DNA of 33,693 bases from CAZFIM01 sp964519615 (GCA_964519615.1 CAZFIM010000026.1:1-33693); one strand, 5' to 3'. Shown: positions 15,187 through 23,654, counted from the stretch's first letter. Notes: generated from the letters alone by a model not told the origin. Program-made: numbers and translations.

Positions 15187-16428
15187 ATGACTAATAATGC
15201 TGATACCGGTAAAAAGAAGCTGTTTTACGGCTTCATTGTGGTGGCGGCCTGCTTTGTTGTCATGATCATGGTCTACGGCCTTAACTACAGCTTCGGCATC
15301 TTTTTTAAACCGGTGGCGGCTGATTTCGGCTGGAATAAAGCCACGACCTCCGGCGCTTATTCTCTTATGGCCTTTCTCTCCGGCATAATCGGCATCTTTG
15401 CCGGCAGGATCACTGATAAGTACGGCGGCCGTATGATAGGAATTATCTGTGCTATTACTGTGGGAGGCGGATTTCTGCTTCTCTCCCAGCTTGCCTCTCT
15501 CTGGGAATTCTATCTTTACTATTCCGTCGTCATCGGCATCGGTGTAGGCAGCAGCTGGCCAGGCCTGATGGTCGTCCCTGCCAAATGGTTTAAAGCACGT
15601 CGCGGGCTGATGACGGGTATTGTTGCCTCCGGTGTAGGGATGGGTACTTTGATTACTCCTCCCATCGCCAGCTCACTGATTGAGAATCACAGCTGGAATT
15701 TTTCCTATGCCGTACTGGGCATAGCCGCACTGGTCGTTGTCGGCATTGCGGCGCAGTTTATCAAGGCAGATCCAAGCAAAGTGGGGCAGCGCCTTTACGG
15801 CGATACTTCCGTTCAGATCAGCGGGAAAATGAAGCCGATGCTTAGCGGTTTAACCCTTAAGCAGAGTATGCGTACGGTGCGTTTCTACGTAGCATGCGCC
15901 ATCTACTTGTGTTTCGGCTATTGTCTTATCAGTGTATTGATACATATTTCACCCCATGCTATAGAGATGGGCATCTCTCCCACGGCCGCAGCGAGTATTG
16001 TCTCCGTCATCGGCGGCGCCAGTATTATCAGCCGAATACTTGTGGCCTGGGCAAGCGACAGGTTCGGCGTAAAGGCTACATTGATATTCTCACTGATCTT
16101 ATTGCCCATTGCGCTGGTTTTGCTGCAGTTTGTAACCACTTTACCACTGCTTTACCTTTTTGCGGCAGTCTTCGGATTCTCGTACGGAGGCATCATGGCT
16201 TTGATGTCGCTGGTTACTGCCAGACTGTTCGGACTGCGCTCGGTGGGCGTACTGATGGGGATGGTAACGTTTCTCTATACTATAGGGGGCGCCATCGGCC
16301 CCCTGGTTACCGGCTATATCTATGATATAAGCGGCAGCTATAGCACAGCGTTCTGGCTGACGGCAAGCATCGGCCTGATCGCATGTATCCTGGCGATATC
16401 GATAAAAGTGCCGGCAAGCGAGCATTGA
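15187..16428 (+). CDS. MFS transporter, monocarboxylate/oxalate-formate (OFA/MCP) type
   Basis: A 413-residue inner-membrane carrier with about 12 hydrophobic helices split into two halves by a hydrophilic loop near residue 195-225 (KADPSKVGQRLYGD...MKPML). The start GFIVVAACFVVMIMVYGLNYSFGIFFKPV, the RITDKYGGR loop (motif A-like) between helices 2 and 3 and the matching WASDRFGVK loop in the second half are typical of the monocarboxylate and oxalate:formate antiporter group. The substrate is probably a small organic acid, but this is inferred only from family. AGGGAG lies before the ATG. Confidence 0.88.
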   Translation: MTNNADTGKKKLFYGFIVVAACFVVMIMVYGLNYSFGIFFKPVAADFGWNKATTSGAYSLMAFLSGIIGIFAGRITDKYGGRMIGIICAITVGGGFLLLSQLASLWEFYLYYSVVIGIGVGSSWPGLMVVPAKWFKARRGLMTGIVASGVGMGTLITPPIASSLIENHSWNFSYAVLGIAALVVVGIAAQFIKADPSKVGQRLYGDTSVQISGKMKPMLSGLTLKQSMRTVRFYVACAIYLCFGYCLISVLIHISPHAIEMGISPTAAASIVSVIGGASIISRILVAWASDRFGVKATLIFSLILLPIALVLLQFVTTLPLLYLFAAVFGFSYGGIMALMSLVTARLFGLRSVGVLMGMVTFLYTIGGAIGPLVTGYIYDISGSYSTAFWLTASIGLIACILAISIKVPASEH

Positions 16429-16513
16429 TACGTAATATACGGGAAGTTATTAAGCGCATACAAAACGCGGCCTGATCACCTGCTGTATAAGTGCCGCAAG
16501 GGAGGACAGAAAA

Positions 16514-17623
16514 ATGACGGATATCAGAGTTTCCAAACTGGCTGACCTTATGGTCAACTATTCGGTTGCGGTAAAACCCGGTGAGCGGGTGGCCATCAAC
16601 GGCAATACCACGGCTGAACCGCTGCTCAAAGAAATATATATCGCCGTGCTCAAAGCGGGCGGCTACCCGCTCATGATGCTCGGCCTTCCCGGCATGGACG
16701 AGATATTTTACAGCTATGCCTCGGATGACCAGCTGCGCTATATGCATGAACCGCTTAAGAGTATTATAGAGACCTACGATGTCCGCATCAGCGTGCTTTC
16801 GGAGGTCAATACCAGGTCGCTGAGCAGTGTGGATTCAGCTAAAACGGTGCTCTACAGCCAATCACATGCGGAGATGAGCAGAATTATGCTCCGGCGGGCG
16901 GCGGAAGGCACACTGCGCTGGACGCTTACGCTCTTCCCCACCAACGCTTTTGCTCAGGATGCCGAGATGGGCCTGCGCGAGTATGAAGATTTTGTCTATA
17001 CCGCCTGTATGCCGGATATTAACGATCCCATCAGCTACTGGCGGCGCTTTTCCGCCTGGCAGGAGAGAATCGCGCAGTGGATGAAAGGAAAGAAGATGGT
17101 GCATGTGACTGGGCCTGATACCGACCTGCGTGTCAATATCGAAGGGCGGTCTTTTATCAACTGCGACGGACATGAGAATATGCCGGACGGCGAGGTCTTT
17201 ACCGGGCCGGTGGAGGATGGTGTGGAGGGACATGTACGCTTTTCCTATCCCGCCATCTATCAGGGCAGGGAGGTGACAGGAGTACAGCTCTGGTTCGAGA
17301 AGGGAAGGGTGGTAAAAGCAACGGCGGAAAAGAATGAGGAGTTTTTGCTCAAAACGCTCGATACGGATGAAGGTTCACGCCGCGTAGGCGAGTTCGCCAT
17401 CGGCACCAACGAGGGTATACAGCGCTTCACCCGAGAGATACTCTTCGATGAGAAGATAAACGGCAGCTTTCATATGGCTGTTGGTGCAGGATATCCGGAG
17501 AGCGGCAGCAGGAATGAATCAGCCATTCACTGGGATATGATCTGCGATCTCAGAAAGAGCGGGCAGATAACAGTGGACGGAAAGCTTATCTATGAGAACG
17601 GCCGTTTTGTGATAGATTTCTAA
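16514..17623 (+). CDS. M29-family (AmpS/aminopeptidase T-like) aminopeptidase
   Basis: A 369-residue dimetal aminopeptidase. Recognisable elements are the N-terminal LADLMVNYSVAVKPGERVAI, GPDTDLRVNIEGR, and the metal-binding set: Glu in MPDGEVFTGPVE, Glu in EFAIGTNEGIQ, the His residues in GSFHMAVGAGYPESG and ESAIHWDMICDL with the terminal Asp. These match the M29 family, which releases N-terminal residues with low specificity, often using cobalt or zinc. GGGAGG is 8 bases before the ATG. It follows the MFS carrier on the same strand, so a shared role in using organic acids or peptides is possible but unproven. Confidence 0.92.
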   Translation: MTDIRVSKLADLMVNYSVAVKPGERVAINGNTTAEPLLKEIYIAVLKAGGYPLMMLGLPGMDEIFYSYASDDQLRYMHEPLKSIIETYDVRISVLSEVNTRSLSSVDSAKTVLYSQSHAEMSRIMLRRAAEGTLRWTLTLFPTNAFAQDAEMGLREYEDFVYTACMPDINDPISYWRRFSAWQERIAQWMKGKKMVHVTGPDTDLRVNIEGRSFINCDGHENMPDGEVFTGPVEDGVEGHVRFSYPAIYQGREVTGVQLWFEKGRVVKATAEKNEEFLLKTLDTDEGSRRVGEFAIGTNEGIQRFTREILFDEKINGSFHMAVGAGYPESGSRNESAIHWDMICDLRKSGQITVDGKLIYENGRFVIDF

Positions 17624-17681
17624 CCTGGCCTTATCGCCTAACTTTACATAAATATAACGCTTTGCCGAAACCTGTCTCTCT

Positions 17682-18425
17682 TCAGCCCTTAAGCAGGTAG
17701 TTATGCAAGTCGCCGCCGTCGGCGGGAACGAAAGCGTTGTATTTGCGGCTGAAACTCTCTTTAAGCTCGGGAGGTGCAAAGAAAGGTACTACGGGGTATC
17801 CTACCATGCTCAGGCAAACGGCATCATCCTCACTGTCCCCGATATATGCCACCTGTGCGGGATCCAGCTTTCTCTCCGCCATGATTCTGTCAAGACACTC
17901 GTGTTTGCTGCCGTAGATACTGAGACCGAACTCCAGCGCATAACCGTTTTCCTGAGTCAGCGTATCGGCTTTACAGAAATGAAAGTATCTTTCATAACCT
18001 GACTCTTTCAATATCATATTGATGCCGTACCCGTATCCGGCAGAAAGTATGCCGGTAGTCCTGCCGTTTTCATAACAGAGCTTCACGCTCTCCAGTATGC
18101 GCTTGTCCAGTTTGCGCTGTGTTTTGGGCTTGCGGGCATATTTCTCCACCGCACGGTTGATAAAGGGGACAGGGACCCCCCGAATGATCTCCTCGTTGTA
18201 CACTTTAAAAACCTCCCTGACGGGGTCCGTATAATGTCCGTTATGGTCCATCGTTTCTATCAGTTCCATGCGTTTCTTGGCGCTGAGGATATGTTTCATA
18301 CGCGCTATTCTGAAGGGAAGGCAGGATTTGAACAGCTCCACACCTATATAGTTGAGCAGGGGTTTTTCATTCCTGTAGTGAATGATAGTTCCGTTCCAAT
18401 CACATATTACCGCAGAGACGGGCAT
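17682..18425 (-). CDS. HAD-superfamily hydrolase with variant DWNGT motif
   Basis: A 247-residue protein with a HAD core and a helical cap (about residues 20-110). Motif I is DWNGT (D9 present, the usual second Asp replaced by N11), motif II is in GILSAGYG, motif III has a Lys in the KHECLDRI region and motif IV is YIGDSEDDAVCL, with both acidic residues kept. The second Asp of motif I normally serves as acid/base catalyst, so activity may be altered, although DWNGT is seen in some phosphatase-like HADs. The gene follows the ABC ATPase gene on the minus strand with a 148-base gap and is convergent with the aminopeptidase. Substrate unknown. Confidence 0.8.
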   Translation of the reverse strand: MPVSAVICDWNGTIIHYRNEKPLLNYIGVELFKSCLPFRIARMKHILSAKKRMELIETMDHNGHYTDPVREVFKVYNEEIIRGVPVPFINRAVEKYARKPKTQRKLDKRILESVKLCYENGRTTGILSAGYGYGINMILKESGYERYFHFCKADTLTQENGYALEFGLSIYGSKHECLDRIMAERKLDPAQVAYIGDSEDDAVCLSMVGYPVVPFFAPPELKESFSRKYNAFVPADGGDLHNYLLKG

Positions 18426-18573
18426 CGGTATGTACCTTAGCAGTTTATCTATTTAAGCATAACAGGATGCTTATATTGTACCAGTATTATATCATCGCCG
18501 GTAGCAGGGAGGCCAGATATGAATGCGCTGTCTGCATGTTCCTTCCTGTGTATTTCTTTTCCGTGATGCTCCG

Positions 18574-19323
18574 TTACCATTTCAGCTCATCGGGGTCGAT
18601 AGGCTGCCGGTTGTGTATGATATCGGAAACTCTGCCGTCCCTCAATTTTATCACCCGGTTGGCAATCTCACCTACCGCCGAGTTGTGGGTAACCACCACA
18701 ATCGTTTTACCGCTGCCTGCATTAAGCACTCTCAGCAGCTTGTAGATATGTTTACCGGTCTCGAAGTCGAGGCTTCCGGTCGGTTCATCGCAGAGTATCA
18801 CAGGCGGATCCGTGGCAAGGGCGCGCGCGATGGCAACTCTCTGGTTTTCACCGCCGGAAAGCTCGCTGGGGAAATGATCGACGCGTTCCTTCAGCCCCAC
18901 TTCCTCCAATATCTCGTCGGGAGAGCGGGAGTGCTGCACCAGTTCGGCAGCGAACTCCACGTTTTCACGTGCGGTAAGCGTAGGTATAAGATTGAAAAAC
19001 TGGAAGATGAAGCCGATGTGGTTGCGCCTGAAACCGGTGAGCGCATGCCCTGACAAACCGGTGATATCGATGCCGTCGACTATAACTTTGCCGGAGGTGG
19101 GAATATCGAGTCCGCCTACCAGATTCAGAAGCGTGGTCTTGCCGGACCCGCTCGGCCCCAGAAAGACTACGAATTCGCCTGCCATAATCTCCAGAGAGAC
19201 CTCTCTCAATGCTTCAACCGTTATTTGTCCCATGCGGTAGATCTTGGAGGCTTTATCCAGCTTAATGCGTACCTCCGTAGAGACAGTAGAGCCTGTTTCA
19301 GCGCTTATACCGCGTCCCATCAT
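18574..19323 (-). CDS. MacB/LolD-type ABC transporter ATPase without adjacent permease
   Basis: A 249-residue ATPase with Walker A GPSGSGKTT, Q-loop FQFFNLIPTLTARENV, signature LSGGENQRVAIARALA, Walker B VILCDEPTGSLD and H-loop VVVTHN. The FNLIPTLTA and DEPTGSLD pattern places it with the MacB/LolD/FtsE group, which works with FtsX-like permeases for lipoprotein or peptide export rather than import. No permease is found on either side: neighbours are two HAD phosphatases. Two adjacent ATGs (19323 and 19320) are possible; AAGGGG is better spaced for the second. It must work with a permease encoded elsewhere. Confidence 0.88.
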   Translation of the reverse strand: MMGRGISAETGSTVSTEVRIKLDKASKIYRMGQITVEALREVSLEIMAGEFVVFLGPSGSGKTTLLNLVGGLDIPTSGKVIVDGIDITGLSGHALTGFRRNHIGFIFQFFNLIPTLTARENVEFAAELVQHSRSPDEILEEVGLKERVDHFPSELSGGENQRVAIARALATDPPVILCDEPTGSLDFETGKHIYKLLRVLNAGSGKTIVVVTHNSAVGEIANRVIKLRDGRVSDIIHNRQPIDPDELKW

Positions 19324-19379
19324 ACACCCCTTACGACCTTTTGAGTGTAGCTTTATCTGTACGGATAGCTGTAAGAGCC

Positions 19380-20015
19380 TTACAGCTTTTCCAGTATCTC
19401 TATAACGTCGTGGAGGTCCTCAAAAGGAAGAACATTAAGGCCTTGCTCGGCGCAGTATGAGAGCAGGAAGTCTCTGGCGATAACCTGATGAGCGTGCCTG
19501 GCAGCGTAGATATCCGAGTCCCCATTGCCCAGGTAGATTACGCGGCAGCCCTCATCCAGATAGGATTTGATGTAGGCCTCTTTCAGCCCGTCGTTGGAAC
19601 GGCTGCCGTCCAGTCCGATATACCGTACCTTGAGTCCGTCCGGATGAAACTCCGTCTTGGCGGCATGGAACTCAACCTCTCCCATCCCCATATCCTCAAG
19701 TATGGTCTGGATATAAAATTCCAGCCCGTTGCTGACGATAACGAGCTTGTAGTCCTTGCGCTTGCAGTAGTCGACAAGCTCTTTCAGCCCTTTTCTCACC
19801 ACGGCGTTTTTACGTGTGGCATCCACCAGCGTCTGCTTATCGGCCTTTATCATTGCAAAGACGGCGGTATTGAACTCATCCACATTTATCCTGTGCTCCT
19901 TGTAATCCTCCAGCAGTTTTTCCCAGTCTCCTTTGCCGTAGAGCTCAAGGAGCATAAAACCCACGTCCTCAACGGTCAATGTGCCGTCAAAATCGCATTG
20001 TAGTACAGTTTTCAT
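19380..20015 (-). CDS. HAD-IB phosphatase (MtnX/phosphoserine phosphatase-like)
   Basis: A 211-residue HAD phosphatase with all four motifs: motif I QCDFDGTLT (D8, D10), motif II LVIVSNG, a Lys in the NDGLKEAYIK region and motif IV YLGNGDSDIYAA. A small helical cap lies after motif I (residues about 18-75). The arrangement, with CDFDGTLT at the extreme N terminus and a GNGxSD motif IV, resembles MtnX, the phosphatase of methionine salvage, and related 2,3-diketo-phosphopentane or phosphoserine phosphatases. No methionine salvage gene is nearby, so the substrate is open. The ATG at 20015 is used; it lacks a clear ribosome binding site. Confidence 0.82.
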   Translation of the reverse strand: MKTVLQCDFDGTLTVEDVGFMLLELYGKGDWEKLLEDYKEHRINVDEFNTAVFAMIKADKQTLVDATRKNAVVRKGLKELVDYCKRKDYKLVIVSNGLEFYIQTILEDMGMGEVEFHAAKTEFHPDGLKVRYIGLDGSRSNDGLKEAYIKSYLDEGCRVIYLGNGDSDIYAARHAHQVIARDFLLSYCAEQGLNVLPFEDLHDVIEILEKL

Positions 20016-20115
20016 AAATCTGTCTGACAAGGTTAAAGGTAACTTGTTGAACCGGCAGCATTTCCTTTAACCGTTTTCTCCTTTCATGCCGTGCGCATCA
20101 GGCAGTAATAATTGT

Positions 20116-20144
20116 AGCATAAATAGCTTGAGGTATACGTGCAA
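20116..20144 (-). promoter_or_regulatory. Possible promoter of the MtnX-like gene
   Basis: Minus-strand TTGCAC (20144-20139), a 17-base spacer and TATGCT (20121-20116), about 100 bases before the start codon. The remaining leader holds no recognisable element. Confidence 0.35.
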
Positions 20145-20231
20145 ATAAGCTTGTGATACGGCTTATATCGCCCATTTCCTGGCGGCTCGTGTTGTTACAG
20201 TGCCCTTAAATGCCGTATCGAGAGATACTCT

Positions 20232-21653
20232 TTACTTTCTCTTATCCAGCTTATGCCATGAATGGAAGCTGATGATGCTGTCATGATCCAGTGTGGATGT
20301 GCGTATCATATCCATTGCCTTGAGGTGGTCTGCCAGACGGTCAGGCATAAGAAAATGGTCGCGTACATAGAGATGCCCTTTGCGCCCCATCAGCTCCGCT
20401 GCGGGCGGGTTCTCAAGTATATAGAGTATGTTGTCCACAGTGTCTTTGTGGTTTTGATGAAAGAAACCGTATTCGCCGTCGCGTATCTGCTGTGTTATGC
20501 CGCCTACAGGACTTGCCACAACCGGCTTCGATTTCCATAAAGCCTCGGTGACGGTCAGACCGAATCCTTCCTTGGTGGAAAGCTGCAGCACCACACGGCT
20601 GGCCCGCTGAAGGGCGTTGATTTCTATATCACTTGTTGGCGGCAGACAGAGTATATGCGCATCCCGGTCTTTGCCTATCCGCTTGCGCACTATGGAGAGT
20701 ATCGTATCGCCTTCAGGATCATCGGTTGCTGTGCCTCCTGCTATAACGAGCTGGCAGCGCGTGCGCTCCTTAACCTTTTTATAGACCTCGATAACCGTAT
20801 CGAGCCCTTTCCATGGATCGAAGCGGCCTATCTGGCAGATGATGGGCAGGGAGGGATCTATCCCGTAGCGCTCCAAAACGTCCTCTATCTCATTTAATGT
20901 TAGATCCCGGTTCTTGGGGGAGAGAGGATCGATAAAAGGCGGAATAATGAATTTAGGGAAAGGCCAGCGGCAGATGATATACTGGGCGGCGGAGAAGATG
21001 GCTGCATCCATCGGCTCTACCCAGTAGTTGATGAAGAATTCCAGCGTAGGATTGGCCTGTAAGGTCTCCTCATCCATATCTATATGGCAGCGCCATATCC
21101 ATTTTCCCTTTTTAACCTCTTTTTCATAGCACCTGGGAACCAGCCCTAACGGCTGCGGGTCGTGTATAACGACGATATCGGCATCGCGTGCGCTGACATC
21201 ACAGCATCCGTTTTCCTTCAATGTCTGAAAGTAGATCTTCTCCATATCGGCGGTAAAATAGCCGCCGCGCCCCTGGAGCAGGTTGTGAATGGCTTTGGTG
21301 GTTTCATAGAAAGGCTTGCTGCCGCGGATAACCTGCCATTCATTATCTATGCCGAGCTCGTTTAAGAAGGGGATGCTCGAGTGAAGCATCTCGGCTACCC
21401 CTCCTCCCACCGCCGTGGAATTTAGCTCCAGTATCTTAAGTCCTTTAACCTTCTCTACGGCTGCAAGCAGGCGGTCAATTTTCTGCGCGCCGATAATTGG
21501 TTCGTAAGCTGATACAGGAGAAAGTGAAAAGGGTGCCGCGGTAGGGCGTATGCCCTTTGTCCTGCTGTATACGGTGCCGTCAGGCATGGGTACGGATAAA
21601 GGTTGGGCTGCGTTGTCCTCAGCCGCCTCCGAGCTCGAAATATTCTCTGTCAT
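20232..21653 (-). CDS. treT: Trehalose glycosyltransferring synthase (TreT-like, GT4)
   Basis: A 473-residue GT-B glycosyltransferase. TreT makes trehalose reversibly from a nucleotide-activated glucose and glucose. Family-specific features are LELNSTAVGGGVAEMLHS near the N terminus (acceptor domain), IVVIHDPQPLGL, WRCHIDMDE, and in the second half CQIGRFDPWKGLD followed by the retaining GT4 signature STKEGFGLTVTEALWKSKPVVASPVGGI with the E-X7-E pair. An acidic N-terminal stretch (residues 1-45) precedes the fold. GAGGAG lies before ATG 21653; an upstream frame to 21821 lacks this signal. Trehalose could serve as compatible solute. Trehalose phosphorylase-like relatives are an alternative. 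Confidence 0.85.
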   Translation of the reverse strand: MTENISSSEAAEDNAAQPLSVPMPDGTVYSRTKGIRPTAAPFSLSPVSAYEPIIGAQKIDRLLAAVEKVKGLKILELNSTAVGGGVAEMLHSSIPFLNELGIDNEWQVIRGSKPFYETTKAIHNLLQGRGGYFTADMEKIYFQTLKENGCCDVSARDADIVVIHDPQPLGLVPRCYEKEVKKGKWIWRCHIDMDEETLQANPTLEFFINYWVEPMDAAIFSAAQYIICRWPFPKFIIPPFIDPLSPKNRDLTLNEIEDVLERYGIDPSLPIICQIGRFDPWKGLDTVIEVYKKVKERTRCQLVIAGGTATDDPEGDTILSIVRKRIGKDRDAHILCLPPTSDIEINALQRASRVVLQLSTKEGFGLTVTEALWKSKPVVASPVGGITQQIRDGEYGFFHQNHKDTVDNILYILENPPAAELMGRKGHLYVRDHFLMPDRLADHLKAMDMIRTSTLDHDSIISFHSWHKLDKRK

Positions 21654-21823
21654 AACTCGCTCCTCGTTAATCTGTTTAATCGCCGTTTTTGGATACGAAC
21701 AGATGTCCGGTATGCCGGTTATGCCCGTATTGGGCTTTATCGAGCACAGTATGCTATGTAACGTTGTATTATGTAAATAGCCTTTTGGTCTTTGACCCAA
21801 TAGTACTACAGCCGTATTCATGA

Positions 21824-21829
21824 TACAAT
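21824..21829 (+). promoter_or_regulatory. Possible extended -10 promoter of rplU-rpmA-rpmE
   Basis: TACAAT preceded by TGA (TGn element), about 70 bases before the rplU ATG. No good -35 box is seen at 17 bases. TTGACC at 21791 is too far for this -10. Confidence 0.3.
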
Positions 21830-21901
21830 ACTAGGGTTGGCTATTTGCAGAGCGGTCGATTTGACTTTAGTAATCAAACATGGTTAAATATTTCCTTTGT
21901 G

Positions 21902-22288
21902 ATGAAAAGTAGTTATGCAATTATAGAAACAAGCGGAAAACAGTTTAGAGTTGCTGCCGGTGACAGGGTTAAAGTCGATTATATCGGCGCAGGGGAAGGC
22001 AGTCAGGTGGAACTTTCACGTGTGCTGTTTATCAATGACGGCAAGGATAGCATTGTCGGTAATCCGGTCATTGAAAATGCCAGCGTGAAGGCTACCTGCG
22101 TGGGCGAGGGGAAAGGTAAAAAGATAATCGTTTTCAAATATAAGCCCAAGGTACGCTACCGCGTCAAGAAAGGGCACAGGCAGCAGTACACAATGCTGGA
22201 GATAAATGATATCGTCAAGCCGGGCGCTAAAGCCGCCGGCAAGTCCAGCAAAAAAGAAGAAGAAGCTTCTGCCGGAGGTAATGACTAA
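21902..22288 (+). CDS. rplU: 50S ribosomal protein L21
   Basis: A 128-residue protein with the L21 pattern: MKSSYAIIETSGKQFRV at the start, VELSRVLFINDG, VENASVKATCVGEGKGKKIIVFKYKPKVRYRVKKGHRQQYT with the conserved rRNA-binding KxYRxKxGHRQ/K core. It extends about 20 residues beyond the usual 103-105 with a Lys/Ser/Glu-rich tail (AAGKSSKKEEEASAGG). The start at 21902 lacks a Shine-Dalgarno. A tiny upstream frame (ATG 21880 to TAG 21912, 10 codons) overlaps it. The rplU stop overlaps the rpmA start in TAATG. Confidence 0.96.
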   Translation: MKSSYAIIETSGKQFRVAAGDRVKVDYIGAGEGSQVELSRVLFINDGKDSIVGNPVIENASVKATCVGEGKGKKIIVFKYKPKVRYRVKKGHRQQYTMLEINDIVKPGAKAAGKSSKKEEEASAGGND

Positions 22289-22542
22289 TGGCTCATAAAA
22301 AAGGCGGCGGCAGCACCAGATGCGGGCGTGACAGCAAACCCAAGCGCCTGGGTGTAAAACGCTTCGGCGGTGAAAGGGTAAGGGCCGGTACGATTCTGGT
22401 ACGCCAGCGCGGTACCCGTATTTACCCGGGCAGCAACGTGGGCTTAGGCAGGGACTATACCCTGTTCGCTCTTGTCGATGGTACTGTAGCTTATGAACAG
22501 AACACCAAATCAAATAAAAGAGTAAGCGTGTATTCGGAATAG
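22288..22542 (+). CDS. rpmA: 50S ribosomal protein L27
   Basis: An 84-residue protein, the standard L27 size. It starts MAHKKGGGSTRCGRDSKPKR, whose flexible N terminus reaches the peptidyl transferase centre, and continues KRFGGERVRAGTILVRQRGTRIYPGSNVGLGRDYTLFA. There is no N-terminal extension requiring cleavage, unlike in Firmicutes. The Arg-Cys in STRCGRDS replaces the usual Lys-Asn. The ATG overlaps the rplU stop, and rpmE follows after 4 bases, so the three genes form one operon. Confidence 0.97.
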   Translation: MAHKKGGGSTRCGRDSKPKRLGVKRFGGERVRAGTILVRQRGTRIYPGSNVGLGRDYTLFALVDGTVAYEQNTKSNKRVSVYSE

Positions 22543-22546
22543 TATA

Positions 22547-22753
22547 ATGAAAGAAAAGATACATCCTAAATATAATGAAAATGCCCAGATGATCTGCTCC
22601 TGCGGCAATACCTTCACCTGCGGGTCTACCAGAGATGTGGTTAAGGTAGAGCTTTGCAGTAAATGTCATCCCTTCTTTACCGGTGAGCAGAAGATTATCG
22701 ATAGTGCCGGACGAGTAGAGCGGTTCAAGCGTCGCTATAATCTGAATAAATAA
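22547..22753 (+). CDS. rpmE: 50S ribosomal protein L31, zinc-binding type
   Basis: A 68-residue L31 of the zinc (C+) form: MKEKIHPKY, the cysteines in CSCGNTFTCGST and ELCSKCHPFFTG, and the C-terminal RVERFKRRY. The two clusters (C17 or C19 and C37/C40) should hold one zinc ion. Some bacteria have a C-minus copy for zinc limitation; none is present here. It ends the rplU-rpmA-rpmE operon and is followed by a terminator 25 bases on. Confidence 0.96.
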   Translation: MKEKIHPKYNENAQMICSCGNTFTCGSTRDVVKVELCSKCHPFFTGEQKIIDSAGRVERFKRRYNLNK

Positions 22754-22770
22754 GCTGATAGAGGCACAAA

Positions 22771-22804
22771 AAAAAGCAGGAGCGGCTGTAGACCGCTCCT
22801 TTTT
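22771..22804. terminator. Bidirectional intrinsic terminator after rpmE
   Basis: An 8-bp stem AGGAGCGG / CCGCTCCT with a 7-base loop is followed by TTTTT on the plus strand and, read from the other side, by a run of T's (8 A's at 22768-22775 on the plus strand). Confidence 0.82.
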
Positions 22805-22809
22805 CTTAT

Positions 22810-23060
22810 ATGGCAAAAGAACAAAATTCAATTGCGGCGGACAGGTGGTTATCGAAGGAGTGATGATGCGCGGACAGCCAGATAGGAATCGAAGAACAGC
22901 CTCTTGCCTCTCTCTGTAAAGAAAAATTGCGCATATAGCCTCTGATCGAAGGTTTAATCGTTCTGATAGAATCGCTGGTGCTGCAGGGACTGGCCCTGCA
23001 GTCTATAACCACACGGGAACCGGATGATAAGCAGCACAAGAGCGCGCTGTATGCCCTGAA
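22810..23060 (+). pseudogene. Decayed YqhQ/DUF1385-family gene remnant
   Basis: Fragments in different plus frames add up to the N-terminal third of a DUF1385 (YqhQ-like) membrane protein. One frame starts MAKEQNSIA; a second reads GGQVVIEGVMMRGQ, the hallmark opening of this family; a third reads KEKLRI, a stop, then PLIEGLIVLIESLVLQGLAL and KQHKSALYALKG, matching the conserved region before the first membrane segment. At least two frameshifts and several stops separate them, and the membrane domain is missing. The family usually lies beside rpmE or prfA in many bacteria, so this is a relic at its ancestral place. There is no promoter or ribosome binding site; a terminator sits right in front. 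Confidence 0.75.
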
Positions 23061-23118
23061 AGGTAGTCAATACCGATGCGGCCGGTAAGCCGCAATAGGC
23101 CGAGGCTGCCCATGTCTT

Positions 23119-23442
23119 TCAGTCCGTCAGGTCTTGCTGCAGGCAGTCCTGGAAAAAACAACTGAAATTACCGGTATGACAGACAGGCCCTGCAGGGTCT
23201 GCCTTGATAAGGATTGCATCGCTGTCACAGTCTTTAGCGATTGATTTTACCTTCAAAATGCTTCCTGAAGTGGCGCCCTTATGCCACAGCTCCTGTCTGC
23301 TTCTGCTGTAGAACCAGACTTCACCGCTGGACAATGTCCTTTTCATAGCCTCATTGTTGGCATATGCCAGCATGAGCACTTCGCCGGTTTCATAGTGCTG
23401 GACGATTACCGGAATAAGACCTTTGTCATCGAATTTCAACAT
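23119..23442 (-). CDS. hisI: Phosphoribosyl-AMP cyclohydrolase HisI
   Basis: A 107-residue single-domain cyclohydrolase that opens the adenine ring of phosphoribosyl-AMP in histidine synthesis. It carries LKFDDKGLIPVIVQ, VLMLAYANNEA, TGEVWFYSRSRQELWHKGATSG and the zinc/magnesium site DCDSDAILIKADPAGPVCHTGNFSCF. It lacks the HisE pyrophosphohydrolase domain fused in many bacteria. The ATG at 23442 has AAGAGG upstream. It lies 213 bases after hisA on the same strand; the gap shows no gene, so they may share a transcript. Confidence 0.95.
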   Translation of the reverse strand: MLKFDDKGLIPVIVQHYETGEVLMLAYANNEAMKRTLSSGEVWFYSRSRQELWHKGATSGSILKVKSIAKDCDSDAILIKADPAGPVCHTGNFSCFFQDCLQQDLTD

Positions 23443-23654
23443 TGATAAACCTCTTACTTTCTCCAGCAAGTATAACAAATCCGGGGTAATTATTTCCATA
23501 TTCTGCGGGAAAAGGGCGGTGACGCGGGTTAATTTACTCTATTTCCTATCATAGTTAGCCTCGAGTCTGATGGCAGCCTGGTGGTGACATTTTAAAGAAG
23601 GCCGTTTGAGCAGACTGCCGCGTCCCGGCTTGCGCCGGTTCCCCCGTCCAGACG

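Noticed and set aside
15894..16325. 143-residue plus-strand frame inside the MFS gene
   Set aside because: Shadow frame within a clear membrane-transporter gene; no ribosome binding site or family features.
21654..21821. N-terminal extension of TreT to 21821
   Set aside because: A strong GAGGAG site precedes ATG 21653, and the extension shows no family similarity.
22016..22831. 271-residue minus-strand frame across rplU-rpmA-rpmE
   Set aside because: Antisense shadow of three certain ribosomal protein genes; no plausible domain.
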